The position numbers and the translations under genes are program-made. From NCBI GenBank assembly GCA_027886175.1, contig JAJNNQ010000126.1:1116001-1180000 (forward strand): a stretch of DNA of 64,000 bases, in the 5' to 3' direction. Of this stretch, positions 24,801-37,900 are shown one piece after another; position 1 is the stretch's first letter, and each line of letters begins with the position of its first letter. The notes under the pieces are model-generated. The model did no database searches and was not told where the DNA came from. It saw only the letters and a program-made list of their open reading frames with translations. Source of the DNA: Phylloscopus collybita. Lineage: Eukaryota > Chordata > Aves > Passeriformes > Phylloscopidae.

Positions 24801-27768
24801 TAAAATACTTTTTCTTGAAACACAAGAAATAAATTTAATCTTGCTTTGGGTTTTCTGTTAAAATTTCATGGTAGTGTAAATAGAAATTTGGCCTCTCTTG
24901 GATTTTCCAGCATAAAATCTATGGCTTTCATCTTCAAAGCCACAACAGACTGTTCTGAATGTTCCTTCTTTTGTGGCCTGAAAGAATGAAGAAAATATGT
25001 ACATGCTAATTTCTAATGTGTTTTTTAGCTTAATCTCATAAGAACAAGATTGGTGGAAGAGAAGCAGGCACTGTGCTTGAGTAAGGAGGATATCTAGACT
25101 TTTCTTTGTAATGAGTATATTTGAATTTATGGGATTTTTGCCTTCACATTATTTCATTTTGTTCTTTTTGCTTGTATTTAAGTCCATGTTTTCTTTGCTA
25201 GAGGGAACTGCAAAGAAAGGATTCAGAGCCCTCTCTTGGTGTTATAATGGTTAATGTGCCTCAGCAGAAAAGTATCTCGAGACAGTTGTATCTGAAACTG
25301 GGCTTTGCTGGGATTTATTTATTTGTGTGTGTATGTGTGTTTCAGAGGCATTTTACTCAGCTTTGTGTATTTGGTAAGTCAGGAAACCTGAGCCAGCTTA
25401 GATAATTTATGAGAATGGGGCATATGCAGTTATCAGAAAGAACTTTCTTAACTTAGCAAAGACCACTGATATCAAAGAAGTGACCATCTCAGTCTGGTGT
25501 TTTTCTGCCCAGAAGCAGAGCCTTCAGACTGACTTCAGCTCATGCAGTATTGGGTATGTGCTGAGCTAAAGGACTTCAATTTGAGATCAATCAAGAGATG
25601 TTCTTTTTTTTTTTTTTTTTAATTTTTTTGGTGACATGCTGTCCTATTTTTAGTGCTATTTTTATTGCTTTTTTTTCCCCCAGAGTGAATCTGACTCTTC
25701 TACCAAGGGACCCTCAGTTAGCAGATTTTCAAACCTATCTTAGTAGAGGGTTGTCAGTAGACTGAATTCAAAACACTGAAGAAACACTTAGCAGTCATAG
25801 CTTACAAGTTAATTGCTCACAGTAATGGAAGGCATTAAGGGGCTGTCCTTCAGTTTGCTGTTGATGAGGGCCAGCTAGGAGACTTGGTTGCTTCCTGCAG
25901 TGGCCTTCTTGCTGTGTTTCCTTGCCTCTCAGACCTTGTGCTTATTGTGCCTTTTGCTTGTGTGATGTACTCTTCTTTCTCCTATGTTTTTGGGGGGCCT
26001 GGTTTGGTGTTCAGCAGTAAAACAGCGTAGTAACTTCACCGTTCATGTATCTGCTTAGCCTGTTTTTTTATTAGGCTCTACTCCTAAAAGTGGCTGAGTA
26101 GTGACTCAGTAGATTGCCTTGCATTGCAGATAAATAATTATGTGTTTGAGTAACTAGTGGTTTCTGTGGTTGCGTTTTATTTTTGTCCCAGTGGGGCACT
26201 GCAGTTACTGGGCAGTGACCTGAACCTTGTTGTGGCTGACACGTGTTCAACAGTTTGCATCCAGAAATCATTTAATACCTTGTTTTTCTTGTGGAATAAG
26301 TGTACCAAAGGCATATGTAAGGAGGATCCAATCTAGTTTGATGTTTTGTCTTCCAGTCATATCTGAATTAGTAGGAGGACAGTAGAAGCTGGTAGAGAAA
26401 AGGCTGAAGGTTAACTAACAAACAACAGTAACTAAGCTGATTCCCTGCTTCCATCCATGACCAACAACCAAGTCCCTACATATCAGTCCTTATGTATCCA
26501 AGTCATAGGTGAAATTGTCTGTCATGGGAGACTGCTGCTGAGGGGAAGAGGGCAGTGTCAAAACACTGCAGCACAAGCACGCTTAAGTACTTCCTACACT
26601 TAGCAGGGAACAGTTTTCTTCTCGTGGTCTATCCATGAGACTTGTTATTTTCCATAGTCTGAACTTCCCCTGCATTTCAGGTTGGTTTTTGATGGATGTT
26701 AGCCAAGATCTCCATGGTTGCTAGTCACCATCTGGTGGCTGGTGTCCATCTGGCCCTGTAGGCCAGAGTGTCAGAGTAGCAGAAACTTCCTTGTAGGTAA
26801 GAGCAGTGTTTATTTTTTTTTTTTTTGTACTAGAGCTAGCTGACTGGAACTCTGTTCCTAACTTTCAGTCAGGCTTCCCTTGCCCCAGTAAATCCATATC
26901 CAGTTGATTTGTTATCCATACTACCGTATGGGCTGTTATTGGCCTCAAAACTGTTTTCTGTTCTCTTCTATTTTACTTCTGAATCTAGAGTCTTGTGGGC
27001 TCAGAAGCCTTCAGGGAGCCACCTTCATTAACTTCTTTTTAAAGATCTTTTGAGCAAAGACAAAGTATTGAGAAGTAGGGGGAGTTGAAAGAAAATGTAG
27101 GAGCACTGTGCTTACCAACTCCAACTGCGAAAACAGTGAGACTTGAACTGGTCTTTAGAATTTTATTTTTAAAATTTTCTTTTTTTGTTTTCTCTTTTTT
27201 TTTCATTTCAGAATGGAACCAAAAATCATCTCAGTACTTGGTTTTGCAGCAGCATAGGTCAGGAATCTCATTTAAAGAGAGAAACAGAAAGGTCTATAGT
27301 GCCTTGTGGAAAGAGAAGCAAGATTTACATGCTTTGAGAAGGTATGTAATAGATGATTTACCAAGTAAAGAAGTCCAATAGTCATTGCTCATTTACATTA
27401 AGGTACTATCTCTCACAAGCTGTCATTCCTGTAGCTTTCTCTTTTCTTGTTCCAAATATTCAACTTTTCAAAATAATGACCCCTGAATCATAAAGAAACA
27501 ATCTAAAGAAACAATTTATCTAGCTGTGCAACAGCCTTTACAGTTGGTTTAAGTTGAATTGTAAAGCAAGTCCTGTCTTTTTATAAGCATTTAACATCAG
27601 CAAACTCAAGTAGGCCCTGTAGTCCATAGTGGAGATACTGCAAAACAGAAAATACAGGAGCATATACAATAAAGGTTGAGTAACAAATTTGAAAGTAAGA
27701 AATGAAATGTAGGTTTTCTTGCTGGGTTTTTTTTTTCTTCTTTTAGTTTGTGTGTTTTCATGTTCACA
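21899..27768 (+). other. TMEM171: TMEM171 intron 1 (inferred)
   Basis: Runs from gtaagg to an acceptor before the start codon, either at 27768 (ttcatgttcacag) or at 27803 (ttctaacag). It contains a short (GT)9 at 22145-22162 and T-runs near 25602-25629 and 26812-26826. No additional exon was recognised in its 5.9 kb. Confidence 0.5.
22145..22162. repeat. (GT)9 microsatellite
   Basis: Nine uninterrupted GT dinucleotides at the edge of the CpG island. Confidence 0.95.
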
Positions 27769-27834
27769 GATCTGCTGTGGTTTGCTGCCATTTAATTCTA
27801 ACAGCTCTGATCTGCTTGCGGAGATTCTGTTGTA

Positions 27835-28465
27835 ATGTATCCAGTGGCTGTTCCTGCACCGGGAGGTGAAGGAAGTAATGGACAGCATGGGAAACTTATT
27901 TTTTTCCTTTTTGTTTTTGGAGCTGTGTTGCTCTGTGCTGGATTCCTTCTTTCAGTCTTTATCCTGCAGTCATGTCCATCTGGAAGCTTCAGTGACTGTA
28001 ACGAGGTCCTTAAGGCTGCCGGGCCAGTGCTGGCTGTGACTGGGCTGGTTTGTGTTTTACTGGCACGGTCAAGGGCCAGGATGTACATAAGACAGAGGCA
28101 ATTGCAAAATGAGCAGGTCTACAGCCTTGTTTTTTGTCGTGGGAACTGTCAGTTTGCCCAGTTCCTCATATTTGGATTCCTGTTTTTGACCAGTGGGATG
28201 TTAATTAGCATCCTGGGCATTTGGGTTCCTGGGTGCAGCCCTGGCTGGCATATGATACAGCTCAACCACACTGGCACTTCTGACGTGGACCTCCAGGGCT
28301 GTGGATTCCTGTCACTTCAAATCATGGGACCTTTGATTGTGCTCACTGGGTTGTGTTTCTTCGTGATAGCTCATGTTAAAAAGAAGCAAAACTTAAATCT
28401 CAACCAAGAATCCTGTGAAAATGAAGAACATCCTCAGAGCCCTGAATCTTTTCAGGTTACAGTAG
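27835..28465 (+). CDS. TMEM171: TMEM171 first coding exon (all four membrane segments)
   Basis: 631 bp from ATG to ...FQVTV plus the first base of a glycine codon; donor G|gtgagt. Reading through the donor adds only GE before a stop, so the apparent 212-codon open frame is not the full protein. Confidence 0.95.
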
Positions 28466-31400
28466 GTGAGTAAAAAGAGTTGGAACTTTACACTGGGAAT
28501 TAGTGGGGGGTTTTTCCACTAATAATTTACATCTGAATATTACTTATTTGAACTCTAAGCATGTCGGTTCTGCCACATCAAGACAGCCAAAACAGACTAA
28601 TGTTAATTTGTCTTGTATGCTTTCTGGATGGTCAGTTCAGTTACCCTTCTCAAAAAGGCAGACTCCCTCTTTGGCATAAAGAGAAAGGCCTGGCTGAGTA
28701 AAGCAATCTGACACAAATGAGTCTAACCCCAATTCTGTTCTCAAACAGTGTAATTGACACTGCAGATCACAGACTCCTGTGACTATATTTAATATTTATT
28801 TTAGCCTTGAGCTCTGACCCGTTAAACAGAAGACTCTGATTCGTAACCAATGTACTGTATTTTTTAAGTTGTGGCCACATCCTCAATCAGTCAGAGATAT
28901 AATTACGAGTTTTAAACTCTTCAATTACAGAGTGGAATTTGGTAGATTTTTTGCTGTATGATAAATTGAAGTAGTGAGCTATGTATCAATAGTCATGGTT
29001 AGTGTGCCTTGAACTACAAGTAACTTAGAAGGGAAACTGTCATGGCAGACAAAATCAATCCTCAGAGTCATTAATGACTTCCTTTATAGCACTGCAGTAC
29101 TTAGGGAGAAACTTAGAATGACTTATTTTATGTTTGAGAGGGAAACTAAATACTTTCCTATCCTTAAAACATTCCAACAGTAACTGTGTGCTTTGCACTT
29201 CCACTTCTTGTAGACAGCCAACCATATTTGTGTCCCTTAGCTAGATAAACATTCCCCCTTATCAGCTGTATTGTCTAAATTAAATCCTTCATTTATCAAT
29301 ATGCTGCATCCTTATTTTGGGATTGTTTAGGCTTCAGATGTACCTCCAACCTGCTCCAATAGCCCGGAATGTATCAATTCTGTACATGAAATCATTTATC
29401 TTAAAAGCTAGGATGCTAATAGTATAGCCAGAGATGCTCAGTTCTTCAGAGGTAGTAATTGGTTTTCTTTCCCCTAGGTGATGCTGTGATGTTATTCCCA
29501 CCCCCACCACCTCCTTATTTTGCTGACCCTATGTCACCAACTGTGACACGTTGTCTCATGTCAAATGTTTTGCCTACAAGTGAAAATCCTCCACCATACC
29601 ACACTATCTTCAGTGATGGGTAAGACTGAGTTCATCTCTGACTTTAGAAATCTGAGCTATTTCTTTAGGTGTCCAAGACCCTTTTGTTACAAAATCACTG
29701 TGAATTAACTACTAGGCATGACAAAGTTTTCTAGTTCATTACTCAACTTACTTCAGATACTTTACTTGAATTTGCATTAAAATGTTATAGTATACTAGGG
29801 AAACTACAAACTGCAGAGTTTCCTTTAGGAGGATTAAATTATTATTATGACTGGAAAGAACTTCTGAAGTTCTTAAATCACTGACCCTTAGTAAATTTCT
29901 TTTCAATTTCATGGATTGTCCAGGAGAAGCCACTGTGCCATTGACAGCAATGCAGTAGTGGCATGATAACAGTATTGCCAGATTTTAAGAGCCTCTGTAG
30001 AAACAGAGCAGCAAGTATTTTATGACAGCAGCCCAAAGACCCTGGGAATGTTACTTTATCTGCCAGTGTGTTCAGTTCTCCCGTGTCCCTTATCTCTGCC
30101 TTGAGTAAGTGAGACCTGCTGTGCTGGCTTGCCTTGTTCCTGCTGTGGCGATGTGTCGAGATTGAAGGATTCCTTGATATCACAGAAGGCTCCAGCAATG
30201 CTGATAAGGGAGGCTGCAAAGCCAGTTTCAAGATGTTGTACCTTGCCCTTGTAGCCATTCCTTACGTGCATGGATTATAGCAGAATTGCCTGATATTGAT
30301 ACCACCAAGCTCAGGGAGCAGGTGTTGCCAGCTCACCAAAGACTTGCCTGGGCCACAAGGATTTGCGGGGTTATTTATCCCGTGGGTTACCACCAGTAGG
30401 CTGCTAACTTGAGAGTAAAAAATGTCATTGCGAGGGCCACATACAAGAAGTCAGAGCTAGATCTGGCCAGAAGAGCTAGGTGGCATATGTCTGGAGTCCC
30501 TAAGTTACTTTCAGGCCCTTAATGATTGAGAAATGACTGGATTTAATATCTTTAGAATGGTCCTACATCAGCCTGGGTTTGAGCTATGACTCAGTAAATT
30601 ACATGGGGCTTCCATTTAATGACTTTAGTTAACAGGACTGTGCATGCAACATTATGTCACTGAAAGCTGGGAAATAAACTCTCCAACCAATTTGTTAGTT
30701 TACAAAGCCAACATTAGTTCATTAGCAGTGCTGGAGGTGTGGGAGGTTCTCCACAAAGCATATATGCTCTACAGACCTAACAGACCTGGTTATATTCCTG
30801 AAACTAATACATATTCATCACATTTCCTGAATACATGCATATATGCAAATTATTTCCATGGACTTGTTTGGGTGTGGTTCCAGATCTTCTGATGAGTCAT
30901 TTCTCCTTGAGAGTGTCTCAAATCAGTCAACAGGTCATAATGTACTTGTCATTCTTTGCTCTGACACACAATCCTTGTTCGCAAAACAAAGATGTCAGCT
31001 ACTATGTATTAATCTCTGATATAAGGAAGCATTAACTGGAACAAGACTTATTAGTCACAGATGTAGGGAATTAACACAAGACCACAATAGTCTCTGGTAT
31101 TTGCACTGTATGGGACAAAACTAAGCATTAACCATGAATATAGGGATAATATGCTTATTATGCTAAAGTTAAAAGAATTTTCCAACATCTTCCCCTACTG
31201 CTGTGTAGACCTCTTACAGAGGTATAACCTGTTTGGTAACAGCTGGAAGCACATCACTGCTGTTGGTGGTGAGTGTCTGGGAAGTTGTCTGGCAGGAAAG
31301 GACCTGGGAATGGTGGTCAACAGCACCTGAACAGGAGTCATCAGTGTGCCCAGGTGGCCAAGGCAACCAGTTGCATTCAGGCTTATGTCAACAACACTGT

Positions 31401-34400
31401 GGCCAGTGGGACCACTAAAGATGCTTGCAGGAGTCCTCTGCTTCTGAATCTGGAGTGTGCTGGCCACACTGGAGCACCCTTGCAGTTTTACATAGTTGTA
31501 CCAAGGGCTTCTAAGGTAGCCGAAGCCAGGAGGGAAACACTGGAGAACTGTCTCAAAGGCACTAAGGGATGTTCCTCTAGGAAGGCAGCGTGCCCAGCAT
31601 CTCAACTAACGTGTCTTTACACCAATGCACACAGCAGAGGCAACAAACCAGAGCCATTGAAAACCACTGTGTTGTTGGAAGGCTAGGACCTTGTTGCCAT
31701 TCCTGAAACTTCGTGGGATGAATCTTGTTTCTTATGCACTCTTATGAATAACAAAGCCATTGCTTCTCTTCCATGGAAGTGCTTGGGAAGCAATTTGCAC
31801 TACTCAAGGTGCCCTGACAGTCACATCTGGAGGGTAGTGGTCAATTTCTCAGATACCCAATGGACTTCAGTGACAAATTATGTCCCTCAGGGGTCTATAT
31901 TCAGACCAGTGTTATTAAATATCTTCATTAATGACATATAAATTGGATCTGCAGATTGACACCAAGCTGAGTGGTGTAGTTGTCAGATTTGAAGTATGGG
32001 ATGGTATCCAGAGGGATCTGGACAAGATGGAGAAGTGGGTCTATGATAATCTCATGTGTTTAAACAAAGCCAGGTGCAAGGTGCTAAAGCTGGGTTAGGG
32101 CAACCCCTGGTATTGACACAGGCTGGGGATGGACTGACCAGAGCAGTCCTGCCCAGAAGGACCTGGGAGTGCTGGAGGATGAGAGGCTGGACATGACCCA
32201 GCCATGGGCACTCACAGCCCTGAGAGCCAAACATGTCCTGGGCTGCATCCAGAGCAGGGTGGGCAGCAGGGCCAGGGAGGGGATTCTGCCCCTCTGCTCT
32301 GCTCTGCTGAGAGCCCACCTGCAGTGCTGCATCAGCTCTGGGGTCCCAGCACAGGAGGGACAGGGAGATGCTGCAGTGAGTCCAGAAGAAGCCACCAAGA
32401 TGGCAGAGGTCTGGAGTACCTCTCCTGTAAGGAAAGGCTAGGAGAATTGGGTTTGTTCAGCCTATAAAAGAGAAGGCTTCAGAGTGAACTAATTGTAGCC
32501 TTCCAATACCTGAAGGGAGCCTACAAGAAAGATGGAGAGGGACTTTTTATAAGAGCACGTAGTGACAGGACAAGGGGGATTGATGTCAAACTGAAAGATT
32601 GATATTAGGAAGACTTTTGTTACTTGTAAGACTGGTGAGACAATGGAGCAGGTTGCCCAGAGAAGTTGTGGATGTCCCATCTGTAGAAGTGTTTAATGCC
32701 AGATTGGATGGGGCTCTGAGCAACCTGGTCTAGTGAAAGATGTTCCTGTCCAACGCATGGGAGGTTGGAAATAGATGAATTTTAACATCCCTTCCAACAC
32801 AGGCTATTCTGTGATTCAGTTTTGGATCCTTCTCAATGAGAAAGACACTGATGTTCTGGAGTGTGACAAAAGATCAGCACAGCTGGTGAAGGATCTGAAG
32901 CACAATTCACATGAGGAGTCACTGAGAGAGCTGGAATTTTTAAGTCTGGAGAAAAGGAGATTTGACCTTGTTGTTCTTCTTAATTGCTGAAAAGGAGGTT
33001 GTAGCAAGATGGGGATTGGCCTCTTTTGCAAGATAACAAATGACTGGACAAGAGGAAATGGCTGTCAGCTGTGCCAGGAAAAGTTTATCTTAGTTATTAG
33101 GAAGGGGTTTTATTGTGGGGAGGTTTGTAAAGCATTGGAACAGGCTTCTCAGGAAAGTGGTGGAGTCACCTTCCCTGGAACTGTTGGAAAATCACGTGGC
33201 ACCTGTGTGGATTTCTCTGTCTTGTGAACATATGTGCAGAAAGAGGCCATTTGTTGGGATAGTATCTAGTGGAGTGGATAAAACGCCTCAGGCTTGGATA
33301 CAGAACCCAGAATGCCTGACCTCACCCTGTGGTGTTTTCTGATTGGGATGCTCTAGCTGCTGCCCTTCATGTTTCCCAGTGTCCTCACAGAGACTCGCTG
33401 AACTGACACTAGCTCTGGGTGTTCCTCTCAATCCTTCTCTCTCATGGCTCAGCACTTGCTGGCAGTCAGGGCACCTTGAGTAGTGCAAATTGCTTCCCAA
33501 GCACTTCCATGGAAGAGAAGCAGTGGGCTCGTTGTTCATAACGGTGCCATCATTTGAGATCCCAAATATGGCAGGGGACACGCATTTCCTGAGTGGGTGG
33601 CTACTGGACAAAGGTGATTTGCCTCTTTGATCCAGTGCTCAGTGTTCTGTTAGCAAGCACTGTGCTGCAGCCTGTGCTGGACGAGAGAGCTGTTGATAAG
33701 CTGAGTCATGGTCTCATCCCAGAATTGCTTGCATTTTTCCTGCAATCTGTTACGTAGCACCTCAGCATTTGTCTTGTATTTCTCTATCCTTTGAAAACCC
33801 TCACAGACCAGTAACAACATTGAAGATGTGCTCTGTATTTGTGCTCACTCAGTACTGATGTGGATACAGATGTATGTACAAAAGCAAGAGTCAGCTCTGG
33901 GAGTGAATCGTGAGGAGCAAGGAGTTCTTCCCTTTCCTTGGGAAGCAGCTGAAGCAATATGCTAAAGGGCCAGCTCCAGGGTGAGATGAGCAAAGTACCA
34001 GAAGAATGTGTGCCCAACCAATTTTGATCCAGCTATGATGGTTAGAGGAGGACAGGGAATACTTGGCTGCTCACTTTGAATGTCACTGGGAGCTTTGCAG
34101 TCTGGTCATGTCCAGTTGATTCTGTTTCCCCAGCTCTGAGTGGGAATACAACTCCTTATGTCTGTCATGGATTGCTGGAATGCCTAATAAAAGTTTGGTT
34201 GCCTTTCACATAAGATCTCAAAAGGCTAGGGATTGTGATTTTTTTTAATGCAGTTCTAAGTCTAGTCTAGTAACTAGAATAAAGGAAGGTGACTGTGTAT
34301 GTGATACACTACAAAATGAAGATACATTAGGAGCTAAGGATCAGAAGAAGATTTACTAAGATTGTGAAACAGCACAGCCAGTAGCAGCTAATACCCATAA

Positions 34401-34875
34401 GCCAGGCTGTGACTGGTGATCTGAAAGGTTAGAAGGGAGCTTGTTTAGTTCTTCCCCTCTGAAATTACAGAATTTTCATGTGAGTCATAATGTAGTCCAC
34501 AGAATGAAATCCTAATGGTTATGCAAGTTCTTTGCTTCAGGGATTTTTAGAAGTGTGTGCATACATGTATGTTTATGTAAATCAAGTCAAATTTCACTCA
34601 CTGTAGATAAATGAATTATGCTAATACATAGTTTTGTGTTTTATAGAGCACAGCTTGCTGATGATGACAGGACAGTTGCTGTTAGAGACTATGAATCCAT
34701 ATATACAATTTCTGGAAGCAGCTCACCTTCAGATATTTTACCAATGCTATACCTTTCTTCTGAATCACCACCGAAATATGAAGAAAAAGCATCAATAACA
34801 AATAATGAATATTCACCATCTTCTTCCTCATCTTTTTCATCTATTTCCTTAGCTACATCTGACACCAGCTCGTAG
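27835..34875 (+). CDS. TMEM171: TMEM171, transmembrane protein 171 (complete, three coding exons)
   Basis: CDS join(27835..28465, 29478..29619, 34647..34875), 333 codons plus TAG; human is about 324. The start is the first in-frame ATG after the acceptor, and MYPVAVPAPGGEG replaces the mammalian MSPAAA-type N-terminus. Four membrane segments lie at about residues 21-44, 61-77, 108-130 and 159-181, with an NHT glycosylation sequon (144-146) in the second loop. The conserved core includes FGFLFLTSGMLIS, ILGIWVPGC and FLSLQIMGPLIVLTGLCFF. The cytoplasmic tail has three PPxY motifs (PPPPPPY to 224, PPPY 248-251, PPKY 299-302), DYESIYTISG (272-281) and a Ser-rich end. Function is poorly known; the locus appears in human serum-urate GWAS as I recall, and WW-domain/NEDD4-type partners are an inference from PPxY. 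The four-segment core looks internally duplicated and related to TMEM174 downstream. Confidence 0.95.
29478..29619 (+). CDS. TMEM171: TMEM171 second coding exon (proline-rich tail)
   Basis: 142 bp between cccctag and G|gtaaga. It encodes DAVMLFPPPPPPYF through ENPPPYHTIFSDG, including two PPxY motifs. Too short for an isolated ORF call; found by its match to the TMEM171 tail and by phase (1-in, 2-out). Confidence 0.93.
31285..31420 (+). mobile_element. CR1 LINE internal fragment
   Basis: ggaaaggacctgggaatgg, aacaggagtcatcagtgtgc and ccaggtggccaaggcaacca, then a gtggccagtggg phrase, correspond to the CR1 ORF2 3' region in sense orientation. It is diverged; homology may extend to about 31530. 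Confidence 0.6.
31742..31818 (+). repeat. Left arm of a 77-bp inverted repeat
   Basis: Pairs with 33465-33541 in inverted orientation. The inner 58 bases (31761-31818) are identical and the outer 19 have several mismatches. The arm contains the palindrome CTTCCATGGAAG and near-symmetric ATTGCTTC/GAAGCAAT flanks. Confidence 0.93.
31828..32818 (+). mobile_element. CR1 LINE with reverse-transcriptase remnant and 3' end
   Basis: About 1 kb of sense CR1. It holds an ORF2 remnant with the RT phrase PQGSIFRPVLLNIFINDI (31888-31941; compare PQGSxLGPxLFNIFINDL), then caggtgcaaggtgc, ggacctgggagtgctgg, ctgggctgcatccagagcag, ccttccaatacctgaaggg, ggttgcccagagaagttgtg and the terminal ttctgtgattc. Frame shifts and stops throughout show it is dead. 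Confidence 0.88.
32850..33225 (+). mobile_element. Second CR1 LINE 3' fragment, different subfamily
   Basis: Directly follows the previous CR1 tail. gagagagctggaattttta, gtctggagaaaaggagat, ggaacaggcttctcaggaaagtggtggagtcacc and ctggaactgttgg repeat the CR1 3' order, so this is a separate insertion in the same orientation. Confidence 0.75.
33465..33541 (-). repeat. Right arm of the 77-bp inverted repeat
   Basis: Reverse complement of 31742-31818; 58 bp (33465-33522) match perfectly. The two arms enclose about 1.65 kb that is almost entirely CR1. Confidence 0.93.
34647..34875 (+). CDS. TMEM171: TMEM171 last coding exon
   Basis: 229 bp after gttttatag. It encodes AQLADDDRTVAVRDYESIY, TISGSSSPSD, ESPPKYEEK and a Ser-rich end, then TAG at 34873-34875. 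Phase 2 acceptor agrees with the previous exon. Confidence 0.94.
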
Positions 34876-34951
34876 AGGACTGACAGCTCACTTAATTTTT
34901 AATTAAAATGTACACACAGATTTACAATTTTTGATTTTATTTACATTTTGT

Positions 34952-34957
34952 AATAAA
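34952..34957 (+). terminator. TMEM171: TMEM171 polyadenylation signal AATAAA
   Basis: Canonical AATAAA 77 bp after the stop codon, followed by T/GT-rich sequence. It gives a short 3' UTR of about 100 bases. Confidence 0.7.
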
Positions 34958-37900
34958 AGCAATAATGTTGGCTGTGTCTAATTTTTCATCAGGAAGAACA
35001 AACAATGAACTTGGATTTCAAGAAATATTAGAGAAGTCTGGGCCTCTTAAGTAAAGTAGTCTGAAGGGAGTTCACTGCAAGAACATGAAACACTCATCTT
35101 GTTCTGTTACAGCTTCAGTTTCTATTTATAGCTGTTCTTTTTATAATGAAGCCACTAAGTAGAAACCAACTTTTTTGATTATTTTAATTAAATATGGTTG
35201 GAGTTTCAAAGAAAGAAATAATTAGGAAGTGTTTTTATTTCTATTTTTGCATGACTTTTGTGGAAAATACTTGTTTGCAAAGTTGTGGCCTTTACAATTA
35301 CTCGGGGAGCATTCACATATAGGGATGTTAAGGTTGGTACCAAAGATGCTGTGAAGAGCTTCAGTGGTTACCTTTTGGTCTGCCTGGTAACAGACACTCC
35401 ATATTTAGAATATCTCTGGTCCTTATGTAAGTATAATCCCTATGAAAATCAGTTTTAGCTGCAGTTAAGAGCCCAAAGGCAGCCCTGAGGATAGTTAATA
35501 GGCTAACAGTTTAACTGTGGTAATGATTGGTTTCAGGGGGATTATTCTGCTGTTTTATATCATCATTCATGGATTATACATGGAGTGCTTATTGTGTGAG
35601 AGTGAGCAGCACAAAGCAATGGTATCTTCGAGGTGCAGACATTACTTATCAGCAGATGCAGGAGAGGCAGTTTTGTGGAAACCCATACAACATATGTTTT
35701 TAACTGAACCAGCACATGGCAGACCCTTCACAAATACAACCCTCTCAGCTCTTCCATCCTGCTGCAACCCCAGGGTAGTGGTAATGGCCTGCCTTCAGGA
35801 TGGAGGTTCTAATTCTGTTTTGTGTTTGTTTGCACCCAAGCTGAAGGATTAGCTTGTAGTAGGTAAAGACAATTAAGAGGAACTGAGTTTCTCCTGGTCT
35901 TTGACATTTTACAACTTGCTCCAAATGCTGTTTGATCAAAAACAGATTGGAATCTGGGCCCAGAAAAGTGGCAGCGTGGCACTTTGGACTTGGTTCAGCC
36001 TGGTGAGTTTGCCAGCATTAAAACTTTTTGCAAGAGTGATCTCTGAATTGTTCAGCTGAGTCTCTCAACACCTGTGTGCTCAGTTCAACTTCTCATCTAC
36101 CATGATGAATTTCAGAGAACATGGCTGTAACAGGATGCCAAACAATGAATTAAGAACTTAAATTCTCTCCTGTGCCTAGGGAAAGGTGTCACTTTCTATG
36201 AACCAGCCTCTCACCTGCTGACTGCTTTAGAGAGATGTTCAGGAGCTCCTGCATTTGCCATTTATTTCCAATTCTGTGTCATTCCCTCAGTTATGCTAGG
36301 ACAGCTCTTGGTGCAGCCACACTAAAAACAAACCAGCCAGCAAGGGAGGTATATTTAGCCAGCCATAGAGCTGAGGGGCTTATGCACACTGAGTAATGAG
36401 CAAATGCAGCACAGAGGGGATTTAGTAGGTAGGAGCTGATTAAACTGGCATGACTCAGCCATGGGGAATGTCTGTATGAGGAAAGGGTATCCTCAAAGGC
36501 CAGTAGGCATTTTGTCCTCTTTTTTCTCTCAAACGTTTTTTACCTAGTGAGTTTTTCAAGGATTGCATATCCTTATATGCAGTCTGCAATACAAGCTGTA
36601 GTTTGCCATCTTTGTGATTATTTTTGAAGCTTTTGCTTCTACTGTTTAAACAGTGGGGCCCACTGCCGTGCATGATTTGTGCATACAAAGCTTTGTACAT
36701 GTCTAAGGCACCTGTTCCTCTCAATTTATCCATCTGTTATATAACAAGAACAGAAGCTGGGGGATTTTACTGGAAGGATCCCATGTAACAAAGCCCATGT
36801 TAGCTTCATGCTGTTGTTCAGAGCACTCATTTCCTGAAAAGGCTAAATATTAAAACATGTTTAAGCAACTCTGGAAATAGTTCATCATCTTAAAAAAAAA
36901 AAAACCAAAAAAACCCAAAAAGCAGTTGCATCTGATGATGAGCTGAGAAAGTATTAATCTTTTTTGCTGCCTTCAATTTGCTGAGTCAGTTGTTCCCAAG
37001 ATGTACCCAAGAGACCAGACAAATCAAGCAGAATATGTTGACTCATGTGAATTCTCTCTAACAGAGATACAATCTTTGTTTTCCTTCAAGGTTATTGTAT
37101 TTTGATCACCTACTGCAGAGTCTTCAGTGTGGATCACTTTATTTCTAAAAAATCAGTCTTCACAGAAGCCATGGTTTGGAAAGCTGCTGACCTGACTTCA
37201 AACTCAGCGTCTGAGTTTCCTGGGAAGGATAGGTGTTTCCACTGAAAACAAAGATTGAAAATGGAATTTATCTCTGTGTAATTTTGAGAAGATACTCAGG
37301 AAACAGATAAGTTTACAGCTGTATTAGCATCTTCTATTTTTGACTCAGAAAACCATTACTTGAGAACTCAGTGGATGTGCTGGATGCATCTCCATAAACT
37401 GCTCAGCACTGAAGCAGTTAACATAGCCAGTGCAATAGTATTTGCTTACTGTGTTGTTGAAATACGTTGCAGCAAGGTCAGAAAATGTGAGTAAGAGGCT
37501 AGCAGGTCTGCCCTCACCACTGAAGGCTACCACTGGGTGAATGGCATTAGAGGGAGGAATTTTTGATGTGGGGAGTAGGAGTGAAATGTCTGTATTAGAA
37601 AGGAAGCAACACCTTGTAAAACTATAAAAGTAGCTTAAAATAATACTAGGAATAGCATTTTTATTGAGGAAGTGAGATACTTTACTATCCCACTAATGGT
37701 GCTATAACCCTCTTTCTGCCCTAGGGTTAGCTTAAGTGTTTGACATACAAATGCTAGGGAGCAAATCAAGTTGGTTACTGATTCACACTTACTTAGACAG
37801 GCAAAGTGGGAGGTAAGGGTTGCTTGCCCTCTCTAAGTGAAGGTAAGGTCTCCCTTGCTGCCTGTGCTGACACTGCTCTAACTGCAACACTGCAGTCCTT

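Noticed and set aside
31744..31941. Small gene encoding a reverse-transcriptase-like peptide
   Set aside because: It is a 5'-truncated, stop-ridden CR1 ORF2 remnant; the N-terminal part of the frame is the inverted-repeat arm.
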